Positions 45,283-58,200 of a stretch of DNA of 64,000 nucleotides are shown here, piece after piece (the stretch's first letter is position 1; every line of letters starts with the position of its first letter). Position numbers and translations under genes: made by a program. The notes beneath the pieces are model-generated. The model ran no database searches. It was not told the origin of the DNA and saw nothing but the letters and a program-made list of their open reading frames with translations. The stretch covers positions 2,623,501-2,687,500 of the forward strand of contig NC_092570.1 of the NCBI RefSeq assembly GCF_037975245.1, read 5' to 3'. The DNA is from Apostichopus japonicus. Taxonomy: Eukaryota; Echinodermata; Holothuroidea; Aspidochirotida; Stichopodidae.

Positions 45283-47264
45283 TACCCAGAAGACTATGTA
45301 AAGAAAATTCCAGATACCCCCACGGAGTTGTGACTTATACACAAGACGTATATAAGGATTCCCTCTGAACTGGATTCAAAACCACTCTAATGTTCATCAT
45401 AGCATACAAAATTTAACATTAATGTGGCCATTAAGTAACTATGATTTTTCTTTTCTGTTAGAAACAGCATCCATAAGAAAATTAGGTTTGAAGTTACATC
45501 ACCGTGTACGAAACGTGCTGCCCTGACTTCATCCTGCTTTCATCGGTCATACAAGAGCAGAACGCTTGTACAGAAGTTATTGTAGCAATTTGAAAATATG
45601 CTTAATTTATCCCTTCAACAGCCCAAGAGAGCTCTCATATAGTAGAAACAAAATTTATATTTTCTCCAATGTCTACATCAGTTTCTACATCTAAATATAT
45701 TTATGTCACATTAATTTGGTGAAGAAATTATTAGAACATTTTGTGATAACGATTTGAGGTATTTCAGACAAATTTGCGAAGATCAAATGCAATGAACTGT
45801 ACATAATATCATTTCAAGTGGGTTTTGGGGAAATCTTCTCAGAGCTCTCAGCATCTCAACACATTCTCCAGAAGCAGTTTATTACTTCCATGTTCAACTA
45901 ATATCCTGTTAATATGTTGTTTACTTTTGAGGAGGGCGAGTTAATGCTGTGTTTAAACTGAAGTCTAAGGTTTGTTCATATGAAACAGCCGTGGGCAATT
46001 AAGCACTACATTATTATGGAACAGTGGGTTATAAAGAAATTAAGAATGGAAAGAAATTGCTTCAATGCACTATGTATCTTGGAAGTGCACCTCTAAAGCT
46101 GTGTAGATTATTCTATGCAACAGTACGTTATATGCGAGTTAACCAAACTGGTTTCTTTACATGATAAAAAACACCAGGTGAAACCCACAACATCAGAACA
46201 GCTGATGTTGTGAAGCGAGTCGGACATTTGGGCGGGATTGTCGAGAATGTTTATCTGATACCTATATCAATGTGGAGCATTAAATTTGAACAAATCATCA
46301 AATTCCTTTTGTATTTCTCATAGACTGATACTTTATGTTACCATGTCATTCATATGTGAGATGTGTTTAATATAACAGTATGCAATCACTGATATGTATG
46401 TTGCCAATTTCTGGACATAATACAATAGAGTATAGAACATATTGAACCATCAGCTTCTCACCAACATGTTAATGTCATCTTTTAGAAGTGTTATCACCGC
46501 TAATCCAAAAGCTACTGGAGATCAACATATTTTATGCCCCCCTTAGCAATTAATAACACATTTGAATATGCACAATAGAGCATAAATATATACAAGCCTA
46601 GAATTTTACAATTTTAACCACTTGCTGAAAAAATGCATGTGCATTGAAAAGGTAGTGGCTAAAATCAAATTCCGACTTGGCATTTTGCAAGAACTGAATT
46701 ATTAAAAAAAGCAACTTTGTGTTATACTGGCAGAATAAATGCCAGTGCCCTTTTCTTTCTCCTGACAAATAGCAAAATGCCCTGACATTCAACCCAGTTA
46801 ATAGCCTGAGTTTCAAGGACTGATATATAGTTCCAATAGTGAACCAAGAAGTTAGATCAAGTTGTACATAGACTCGTGCATAGGCCTACAGTGTTTTTCT
46901 GGGCAATTTGAACATTGTGTTTGTTCAGAATATTTAACAATAGGCAGTTTTCATCTTCCTCACCTCCATCCTTCTGTTCTTAAATTGCAAGAATTTGTGA
47001 ATTGTAACTTTACAAAATGATCTAACCAATGAAAAGAATATTTGTGAAATATTTGTACCTTCCAGCATCCCTTTGTCAACTTGCTCAATTATGTCTATTT
47101 CTTGCTATTATATGATGTGGTCTACAGGACATTAATTTCAATCATCGATATCACAAATGATGAATATTTTTTTATTTGACTTAGTTTCCCCATCATAAAC
47201 ACAAACTAACGGATCCCTATCACTACAATCGTTTTTGGTACTATGTATGTATGTTTGTATGTAT

Positions 47265-47470
47265 TTTAGATCCTCCTGCAAGCAGGAACTCGCGAAGAAG
47301 CCATCATTGGCTTATCAAAGCCGCAAGCTGACCGAAGTCAGTCTCTTAGATTCATATTTAACGTCCATGATTATGAATTGTCGACAACTCTGTAACTGGA
47401 CGACATACATACTCGAACTTGGGACCTTATGATTGAAAGGCACCTACTGTATAATAAATTTGTAGCATTG
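47265..47470 (-). repeat. Possible SINE in reverse orientation
   Basis: Read on the minus strand, about 47450-47400 gives a tRNA-like stretch with GGTCCCAAGTTCGAGTATG (B-box-like GTTCGAGTA). The other end holds GCCGCAAGCTGACCGAAGTC on the plus strand. Frames through it show no protein similarity that I recognise. Confidence 0.45.
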
Positions 47471-48682
47471 TGTAGTAAATTATCACACGATTATGACAAT
47501 GTAATTTTCCCCAAAATTTGTTGGGCCATTGAGGGGATGGAAACTTCTACTAAACCAAAACAAAGGTGTCTCGTTCTTTGTTATTGTTGTGGTCAAGATG
47601 ACAGCATGCGCCCGATTACTCTCTTCATATCAAACTAAACGATAATTCCACCCCAATTATAAAATCCTGGATCCTTGCGTCACCATTATGAATATTCATT
47701 AAGTGTCATCATATGCTTCACAATCTGATTCATTCCAAAGTACAGTTATAAAATAAAACCTTTTTTTTTTAATGAAACTTACATCGTTTGTTTTGTTTTA
47801 CTTTGACCAACTTAATAGTGGAAAGAAATTTAACATGCTGTGATCTTCAAAGCTATTCCCAGACATTGTGGACTATTAGAACAGACCGTTAAATATCGTA
47901 GCATAAATGACTACTGTATGAGAGGCAATAAAATGCTTGGAAACATTTGAGCATGGGCGACCATACTTGAATTAGCATATTTGTGGGTACACCAATGACC
48001 AATAAGCATCAATAACTCATAAATGAAAGTGACTGGACAGTCAAGTCTAGCATGTGGAACATTTGGTCAGCTCCGGTTGGCTTCCAAGTAAAATGCTTGG
48101 AATGCAAGTTTATGAGTTATATGTGTGTGCATTGAGTATGGGCAATGTTTATAGTTTACATATTAATCATACCTCAGCCCTGGGGTCCCATCCCCCACTT
48201 CACCATCAACAAGCATTGACTTCACATGCCAAATTTGTCACTTTCCAAAAGCCCTAGAGCATAGAAGTTTTTCTTCTTGCATGTCCCACACCTTTTGTAT
48301 GGGCCTACCATGGCACTAATAAATTGACCTACTATAACCTGTTAGATTTTGAGCTAGAAGAGATGAAAGTTCAGCATAGTGCTCCCCAAACCATACATGT
48401 GTTAGCTCTAGTTGCAGAAACTACGTTTCACCAATGAATTTCTAAAATACCTTAAATCACCTTCAATTTTCATGAGTTAAAGGCCATCAGTAGTTTATTT
48501 CATCTTCCGACATACCAAGCATAAAAGCCTAATGATAACTGAGAATTTGCCAAAATAGAATCACTTCAGTTGGTCCATTTAGGGCCTTTCCCTGAAAAAT
48601 GGTTGACAATTTGGGCGGAAAACAACTCCTCAAACCCATCCATCATCCATCAATGTGATAGTGGTAGTTGTGATAATACTGA

Positions 48683-48850
48683 GGGTGTCCGGTCAAATGA
48701 ATTAGTCAACAGACTTAGATCGTAGGTTTGAGTCCTGGCCAGATTATTGTGTTCTGTCTATGGCATTTCAAGGAACTTTATCTCGATTGGCTCTCTTGAC
48801 CAAGTTGTATAAATGGGAACCTTACAACAGTTCCTACCCTAAGTTGTATC
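48683..48850 (+). repeat. Diverged relative of the SINE at 39671
   Basis: A tRNA-like head with decayed B box (GGTTTGAGTCC, about 48725) is followed by TTGTGTTCT and CTTTATCTCGATTG, which align with TTGTGTCCT and TTTATCTCAATTG in the copy at 39671. The 3' tail is not recognisable. It lies between the two convergent genes. Confidence 0.6.
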
Positions 48851-49266
48851 CCATCTTCAACAAAAATTACAAACAAAAATGATAGTAAGGCAAAGGACCT
48901 CTGTTGACATTATGTAAATTTTAATCCCAACAAATATTACATAATTATGCAAATTTTCCTCTACCATTTCTGTTACGTTGCACTTCTTGTTATTAATTGA
49001 TTTTTTAATAGTTCAGAAGCAGATTTGTCAATCCATCTAAATAGAGCCAGCTCAACTGCCCTGTCCAAGGGATGTATTAAAAAAAAAATAATAATAATAC
49101 AATCCAACTCGAATGTTATCCTGACACAGATGGGGTTAAAACAAGGTGTAAAAAGGAGGCAGGATGTCCAAAGGAAAATAAAATCTGGAGAGAAAGAGTC
49201 GGCATGCAGTTTAACCAGACACTTTGCCTCTCTTTCAAGTCACAAACTAAAACAGCTCCAATTCTT

Positions 49267-52200
49267 TCATTGGTCAGGTTTCACCTCTTTAGGAGCTGTC
49301 ATCCCTTCCTTCTCCTCCGCCCTCTTGTTGAGACGGGCAATCTCCATCTCTACGATGTCCAGCTTTTCCTTCTCTTCTTCACTGCTATCAGAATCCTCCG
49401 ATGCTGCCTCATTCCCACTTGCAGATGAGGATGATGATGATGACGAGGATGATGATGATGTCCGAGGTGACTCTCCTTGATCTCGTGCTTCATCTTCCGA
49501 AGTTTCTCCGTCTGAACGCGGCAGTGGCTTTTCGACATCTACGGCACGTTTCCCTTCTGCCTCAGCATCCACAGATTCCTTGGGAATTGATACAGAGTCA
49601 CTCTTTACAGTAATCCCTTCCGGTTCGACGTGCCCGGTGTCATTTTGGGATCCAGTTTTGTCTTCATTCCTGAGAGAAGATTTAGACTTTTCTGTTGGAG
49701 TGTCAACCCCAACTTTTTGTTTTTTACTTTTTCGTCCTCGGTGGTGTGACTTGTTCTTTGATTTTGATTTAGCTCTTGACCTTCCCTTGGACCCAGAACT
49801 GCTCCCTGATGAATGTGACCTACTTTTTGATCTCGATCTACTTCTTGATCGCCTGTTTCTCCTCCGCTCATCTCTAATTCTTGATCTGGACCTACTCATG
49901 GAATCTGTCTTTCTAGGAGTTGGTGACCTTGTCTTTGAACGTGACCTCCTCCTCGGAGGGGACTTACTCCTGGAATTGGACCTCCAAGAAGGAGACCTAC
50001 TCTTTGAACGGGATCCTTTGTGTGAAGGTGAGTTCCTCTTGGATTCCGACCAACTCCGAGTAGGTGACCTGCTTTTTGAACGTGACCTTCGTTGGGAAGG
50101 TGACCTACTCTTTGAACGTGGCCTAGATGTCCTTCTTGACCTGGACCTTCTGCTGGAATGTGACTTTACTCTAACTTCAGATCTCTGTTTAGACCTCTTC
50201 CTCTCAGTTGATCTACTTCTGGATCTTGACCTGCTTCTGGTGTGGGAGTGATTCCTCCTTTCTGACCCCAAACGGTGCCTCCACTGATGGAGTGGGTAAG
50301 AACCCTGTCGCCACCTTCTTTCACTGAAACTCTTGAAATCAGACCTACCATGCCTTCCTCTGTGGGTCCTCCCAGTTTCATCTTTGGGATCTTTGAACAC
50401 ATGAAGGTAGTTACAGTTTTTACCTTTGGGGCATGTACCGAACTGGAACAGACCTGAAAGAAGAAGAGGAGAATGAAAACGTGGAGAAGAGCAAGATTCG
50501 AGGAAAGTACTTTCTAAGTTCCAAGAAGATGATTGTGTGGTAAATGAAACTGAGCAGAATTCATGTTATTTTGAGCGATAGTAAGTATCTCTAGCTTGAA
50601 ATATGTACCAGAAATATTCTTGGATATTACAATATTTCAGAGCCGAAATATATATGTTGACAACGTAAGCCTGCAAAGTGAGGTCAGGAGACTAATTTTT
50701 CATGGCATGCTAGCTTGTAGAGACACCCTATAAATGCTGTCCACATAACCTTATAAGCAATTAAAGACATGTAATATGTTATTTTTTAGGGGTGCTTTTA
50801 CAATATGTGATATAATTCTTTTCAAAATAACAGACTAAACTATGTGCAGGTAGAACTTCCATGTTCATTTTTTTATTATCTTCCATATTGCAATTTGCAA
50901 TTTCACTTTTCTTAGTTCAAATTGCAAAAATAGTACCGATCAAGTTACATCCCAAATCTTGCATACATTAGGTGCATATCTTTGTGAGTCTTTGCCTTTC
51001 GGTTTGATATAATGAAACTTTCACATAGTACATAATGATAACCCTTCTTGATGTACCTACATACTACAAACAGAGAAACATTCCAGGCTCAAATCCTGAT
51101 GGGATATTCTAGTCAGAATGCAAGGTGCGCCTCCAGGTGTCGAACTAATATCTTCTTCCCAAGTGTAGACAGTCTCCCAAGGCTAGACAGAGTTGCTTCA
51201 TAGAGACTTTATGCTTGCCAGATGTCATGCTTAAATTGAAAACTATCTTAGCAACTAGACAAGCTATACAGAAGGGATTAGTATACCTATGACTTCCTTT
51301 TTATATTTGCTGTTTTTAATTTTTCTCAACTTTTAGACTTCAAGCAATTCCCTTGAGTACTGGGCTGTTTGACCATCATTGCTGTTGTTTTGCGAGGCTT
51401 ATCGATTCGCTAATTGAATCTTTCTGATGGCGATGTAAAGTCCGTACATATTTGCTATCATCTGCTTGATATACTCACCACATATAGCAGCCCTCCAGTC
51501 ATCCAATGCTACATATTCGCAGGAGAGAGGCTTTCCGGCGTAAAACCTGCCGTTGAAAGTTTCCACTGCTTTAGTTCCATGCTCCTCTTTCTGATACTGG
51601 ACATAAACGTTGCCTCTCAGATGCTGCTCCCAGTTACAACATGCCTTTCAAAAGATAATAAAACAGGACAGAAACTGTCAAACTGGATCTCAAGTAAGAC
51701 AGTAATAGCAGGTACATTATCAATAAAGATACAAACTTGAAATGCTAGCCTGTGAGTATCATAGAGAGCTTTTCCTGTAGAGAATGTTTTTATGTATAGC
51801 GAAATATCCTGAGAGGGTTTGAACAAATACAAATGCATGTGAATTTCCAAGGCTAGAGGTTGATTCAGCATTCAATAAAAGAAGGGTGCGACTCCCCCCC
51901 CCCCACCTCATCCTCCTGGATGGGTGCCTGTGGGCTACATTTCTGACAGGGTGCCATAAAATGGACAGGTACTGAGTATTATTATGTTAACATTCTGAAT
52001 GCATCAGTACTTACATATAGCCTATTTTACATACTACTTGCAACAAATCACTCTATAAATTTTATAGGTAGCCCTGGTTAAACCACTGGAATTTGGAGAG
52101 TAGTACTAGCTACCTGACTGAATTTGGAGGAAATTATATTTCATAGTCCAGTAAAAATGCACATCTGCATGAAACAACACTTGACAGCAGTAACATTCTT

Positions 52201-55200
52201 GAAAGCTTAGAAAGTATATTGATGAATCTCCAGCATCCCCTTCCCCCTCTCCCCACCCACCGAAACAGGGAGGTTACATGAAAATGAAAATCTCACCATT
52301 CAACCTCCCCCCCTCCCCCACCCCACCTCTCCACAGCCTGGTCAACAACAGATATATTACCTTCATCACAACTACTCTGCCAATCTTCTCAAACTCGGGT
52401 AAAGTGTCCGAATAAAATTCTCTGAAATCTGCTTCAGCAGTTTCCTGATCGTATTCCAGACTAATGTCCGTGTCGTATTCATCCCGAAAGCTCTGCTCCA
52501 TGGTAAAGTTACTATACATGCCCTTGAGAAGCACCGTCCTAGAAATCCCCGGGTCAGGATGATTGCGAGAACACCTTAAGGAGGAGAAGAAGAAGAAATG
52601 AACAGACCTAACAAGTAATGACATCTGCAAGTATTAATCAATACCAGATACTGTATGAAGGGTACTGCAGGGTTGTCTGCCAGATAGACAGTTTGATTGG
52701 GAGGGGGTGGGCATGGGGGGGGGGGCATTGGGGGGCATTGGGGGAGGGTGGAGCTTTAGCCAGATATAAAAGAAGGCAGCACAATTCACATGCTGAGTGT
52801 CAAATCCAAATGAGGGGCAGCTTTTAGGTAAAAACTATCCAAAAAAAAACTAGTAAAAACTTTGAAAAATAAAATGGCCTAAAAGTTGTATTTGCAGATG
52901 TTTGGCATCAGTTTTTTAACTTTTCAAGCAGACAAAATGTTTGCCTTACTTCCCCACGAGTATATTGTATATTCTATGTGCCAACGGCAGTCTTTCTTGA
53001 GAACATATTAACAGGGTTTGTCTTCTAAGAAAATCAAGGGTGTGCTGAAAAATCGCACTCCTCAAGAAATTTAACGGTGCTGCAGGTGTGATGAAAATAG
53101 CACTCCTTAGTACAGTTTAGGCTGAGCAAGATTAAGGCAAATTCAAGCATGTTGTGAGCTGATGAATGGGAAAAAAAAAAAAAACTAGAGCACCAATGGT
53201 GCAGAAGCTCATACCTTTTCGAGCTCAAAAATGTAGGGCACACAAAACTTTATGGCCCTCCAAATTTCAGGCCATTTTTCAGATTCCACCAATTTTGGGC
53301 CCATGAGGCCAAACAATTTAGGTTCAAAGACAAATTTATACCCCTAGTTCAAAACGGCGATAACCCCCCCCCCCCCCCCTCCGTTAGCAGAATCTTGGCC
53401 ACACCACTGGCTATAATTCCTATTTTCCTCCTTTAAGTCCTATTTTACCCACTCTCTCAAACAATACCACTGACCTACCCTATTAATCTTTCTCCCCTCT
53501 ACCTGAGCAGAAATAACTTCACAAGCACTCCTTCCCAAAATTTTGGCTGGCTGCCTACATACCTCAGGCTCAAAGACTTTTAAGAATTGGCAAGTGCTGA
53601 TTGGCTATAGGGCTCTCATGCTTACAGTTCAACAGTTAATAACAACTCCCAATCCTGCTTTAATTCCACTAACAGTCTCTGCAGAGCTTAACCACAAATG
53701 TAAACAAACACTGCAGAGACTGGTAGATAAATTAAAGGAGCTTAGGAAAAATGTGAAGGCTCAGATTTTTTTAAACAACAGGGATTAATTGTAAGTAATT
53801 AACTTTTGACCCAAAATTTTTAGGCATCACCTTATTCATACACAATCCAACAATCATCAGTTCAACTTTGAATATGATCCATCGAAATCTTGAGGAGATT
53901 GAGATATTTGAAAATATTACAAAGAATGACCCCCGATGACCCCCTAAATGACATTTGACCTCAATTTTCCGAACACCACTCGTAACCCTCATCCCGAGGA
54001 ACGTTGTGACCAAGTTTCATTATAACTGGCCATACACTGTATGAACAGAAGCAATCTGAAAATATAGGGATGCGGCCGGGGCCACAAAAGACCCCTAGTT
54101 GATCTTTGATCTCAAATTCAGGAACACCCTGAAGATAAAACTTCCATAGTACTTTTGTGACAAACCCTCAACATTGTACCATGGAATCTGTAGGAGAAGA
54201 AGCAGTTTGCGTATTTCCACAAAATGGCCCATTACGGCCCACAGGTGACCTTTGACCCCAAATTTCGGACCATCTCTGATGGCCCTATACCCAATGGTCC
54301 TTGTGTCCAAGTTTCATGAAATTCCATTGAACACTGTGCGAGTGGGAGCGGTTTTACCAATTGTTGACGGATAGAGTGATAGAGTGATAGATGGCGCACT
54401 GTAACAATAGCTCACACCAGCATGCTGGTATGAGCTAAAAAATCTTGTATTTAATACTTGCAGGGGCTTCGATGGTGTATAGGGTGTAATGGTGTATGGG
54501 GTGTGATGGTGTATAGGGTGTGATGGTGTATAGGTGTTTAGTGTGTATATGGTGGGACAGTGTATAGGGTGGGATGGTGTATAGGGGTGATGGTGTATAG
54601 GGGTGATGGTGTATAGGTGTGATGGTGTATAGTTGTGATGGCCTGACATGGCCTGTGTCTTAACTTCTCTGTTGTATCTTGATTTCCTAGCTCTACTTTG
54701 TCTCATCAATAAGGCTTTCAATCACCTTCCTATAATACTTTACACCAAGTTACCTCCATACATTGCAGAAGAGGGGGGGGGGAATTACATAGACTGGTAT
54801 TTGTTTCCCTACCCCATCCCCACCCCCACATGGGGAAAAATATAATAGGTTGATACACTCTGCCTATGAAGGCAATGGATTAATTGCTGAATGAATGGTA
54901 GGAAAAGTATAAAACAGCAAAATGTGTTCCATTAATAACAGAGCACCAGATGGCTCACCTTTCACCAAACCTGCAAGCACCAGTTTTCTTGAAGAAGCTA
55001 CAAGTTTCTGCTTTCCTAGTTCCAGGCACAACTTTGGGGGCATCTGGGTTACGCCAAGGTTGCTGTAAATAAATAACATGAGAATTTTGGTTATTTTTCT
55101 TCTTCCAAAAATTGCTATCAAAACCAATACCTGAAGACTCAAGTATCTCTCAGGAATTTCCCCCAAAATATTCAGAAATGGTTTACAGCTTCCATGATTT

Positions 55201-58200
55201 TGATTTTCAAACTTTCTTATTTATTAACAAATTGGAGCTACAGCTGTATTCGTAGCCCAATGGGACCAAAATTCTTTTTTTATTTGAACTCTAGATAAGT
55301 ACCGTAACCTCAATCTTTCATTGTGTTGCAATTTCACTATTTTGTTTTTTCTTCGCATATTGCTACGCTATATTGGTTTGAGCTATTCCCTCAATATAAT
55401 GATAGTAATACTGCCAAAGAGCCAATAATTTACCATATGCTTTGTGTCTCTCTGTGAACCAAAAATATGAATACATTTTTGGAGACAAATGGACCACATT
55501 GTGCATTTACATACATCTAGACAAATATTAGTATGAAAGCCTGGACTTAAAAAGAGTTAACCACATTACCACAAAATAACCAACCTTACCAAAATAACCA
55601 CAAATTGTACATATCAAGATCCTTGTGTAAATCATAAAGCTAGATTTTGTCTTATATTGGCAACAATGTAGTGATATGATGATGTCCAACCATTAAAGGA
55701 AAAATGACTTTAGTCAGCTAAAACCACACACCGAACTATGAATCAGATGAAACGAATACATCAAAAATTGTGGGACAGAGAATTGTCTAATGCTGAAACT
55801 AAATACTAATTAGCAACTAAAGAAACAGGTAGGTGACTCTTACTTCTATCTCTCTACATCCATCTCTATGGTTGGATAAGGTGGGAGGGAGGTGGGGGGG
55901 GGTTAAGGTTTAGGGGGAAGGGAGGGTGATTACCCATTTGTGTGAAATCAAACTATGTATTGGCAGAGTGACACAACATTACAATGTGACGTAAAACAGC
56001 AGTCTTGATGAAGAAGGCAGGGAAAAAAAGGAGAATGTGAGAGAAAATAGGATATTACCTCTCCATTCTTGTTGCCTTTATCCAGGTACTGTAGAACTCC
56101 CTGGGATGAGTAGAAGACATTGATGGGTTACAAAGTGAAAAAATCTGGGGGAATAGACTTGTCAAGATTGAATATTTTAATTCAGAGAAAAGCAACATAT
56201 GAATAGAAAACTAGAAGAAGTCAATGTGTCAATGTTCTCTCCAAAATAGTGTTTTTATGGGAGAACCCTGGTTTGCTGGTGAACTTTTTAAGAAATATAC
56301 ACATTTCTTTTCAGTTCTGCAAGCTTTGAAACTAGCCCAAGTTGTTGTTTTTTGGTATTTTTAATAGCAATGCTTTAGCCTGATGCTTTTGCCATGAATA
56401 GCGAAGACCAAATTCAACCTTGTCAGATAATTTTGTTGCATATTGTGCTACCAGAGGAATTTTCAAAGATATTTCATTTTTCATGGTGTACCTCCATTCT
56501 GCTACCAAACAAACATGAGAGTCTATCCTATAAACTGCAGTTTCATAGTCGACGTATAATTTACGAGTTTAACACCATGAATGTGAGTACAAGTGAAAAT
56601 GCTCTTGGCATGAGTACAAGGCTCTAAGTGTGAGTAACGTGGAGTACATAATTTGCACTAGCCTCTACACTACTATTCAATATGCCCTGAGTGTGAGCTC
56701 AAATCCTATGAGGTACTTAATACAGGTAACTATACTATGATACAAGTATGAATACAGATTCAATGCAAGTATGCCATTCCTAATGCACAGTACGTAAGTG
56801 TATAACGTGTAGATGCGGTACAACTTGGACAGTCAAATATTCTTCAACGTTGTTAATAAAAAGTTGCATAATAATAATGATAAACAAAAAATGTAGAGCA
56901 TCTAAGCACCTCCATTTTACCAAAATTTCTCAAAGGCAGACAGACAGTCCTCCCCTGAATGATTTAGCATCTTAGCCCACCATACCCCCCCCCCCCCCCA
57001 AGTTAGCAACTTAGTGTCATGCCGCTGTTGCTAGGGTTTGAACATGATAAACCTACTTATCATATCAACATTATCAGCAACTTCTAAGGAAGACTACAAC
57101 AAACTTAACAACGACAGTAGTTTCTGCTCAAACATAAGTTGATGCCTCCTGGGAGGAAGTTAAAGCACATGATGCTATCAAGTAATTAAGAAGTTAAAGC
57201 ATGATGCTATCAACTAATTAAGCAAGAGCAGAATTTCTATGTTAACAAAAAAGATACAGCTGAATCCATCTCTGTAGGGACTTATGTTCATTTTCATCTG
57301 GAATCGTGGTTTTGAATATTAAGGAAACAATGAACGGTAAAAAAACAAAACATGAACAACAAAAAGTAAATGCTAATTATTCATGAGAAATGACCACAGG
57401 AACATTCATTACATTAAATAGCATTCTAATAGAGAACTTATGAGTGTGCTTGGGAGATGGGGGAGGTTGGGAGGGGGAGGTCATTTGAAGATAAGGAGAC
57501 AAAAAACTTGATAAGCAAATTTAACTTTAGAAACAATCCATGAACGAGAAAGTGCAAACCAGTTATGCCAAGAAATGTGTTACAAAGACCAAATTAATTG
57601 ACTCCTAATTAATCAACTTCCATACCTTCTTTTCCTTTCACTCTTTGCCCCAAAAATAGTGAATATATTAACAAGCTGAAAAGGGAGAATTTGTGAACAC
57701 ATTTCAATGTTACCATGCTATTCAACTGTTAAGGAAATAACAGATTGACATTCAATGGATGACTTTTGCATTTTGGGCTTAAAATTTCGATGTTGATAAC
57801 ATCAGAGTTCCCAAAAAACTAAAAACTATTGCTATTATAAATAAATTGGTTTGATGTGGATATAGTCCAGTCTTTGTCCAAATCACCTCCAACTGTTGTT
57901 GTTTTTCATCCTTTTTGGTTTTTTCCTTCTTCAGTTTCTCTTGTTCTTTCCTCTGTTCTTCCTCCCACTCAGCTTGAATTCTTTTCTAAAAATTAAAAAA
58001 ATCAAAACAGAAAAAAACTATAATGCATATTTAACAGTCTGTGCTTTTCCCTACACCTAATGTTTATGGTATATATATGTTTTCATATGAAATTATGGAA
58101 TGAATTGATATTAATATGTATGAACGATTTAATATGGAAGAAATTAACCAATTAATCCATAAATAAATACTGTACAGAAGTCATGAAGAGAGCACATTAA

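Larger units (their letters stand above)
45283..49266. other. AP-1 sigma 3' UTR and convergent gap to the ZRSR2-like gene
   Basis: No gene is recognised. Candidate plus-strand poly(A) signals are ATTAAA at 46279-46284 and AATAAA at 46734-46739 and 47927-47932. For the opposite gene, TTTATT at 48494-48499 is AATAAA on the minus strand. Two SINE-like remnants lie at about 47265-47470 and 48683-48850. Confidence 0.55.

Noticed and set aside
49580-50251. A 223-residue plus-strand frame rich in LDLDLLLE-type repeats
   Set aside because: It is the antisense reading of the RS domain of the ZRSR2-like gene; arginine/serine codons give leucine/aspartate-rich peptides on the other strand. It has no family match, and the sense gene is certain.
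51414-51740. A 108-residue plus-strand frame
   Set aside because: It is the antisense shadow of the ZRSR2-like exon at 51479-51644, whose minus-strand reading gives the conserved RRM end (LRGNVYVQY).
53543-53788. An 81-residue plus-strand frame with a lysine-rich end
   Set aside because: It lies inside the dispersed repeat at 53185-54440 within an intron of the opposite-strand gene; no family match and no splice context.
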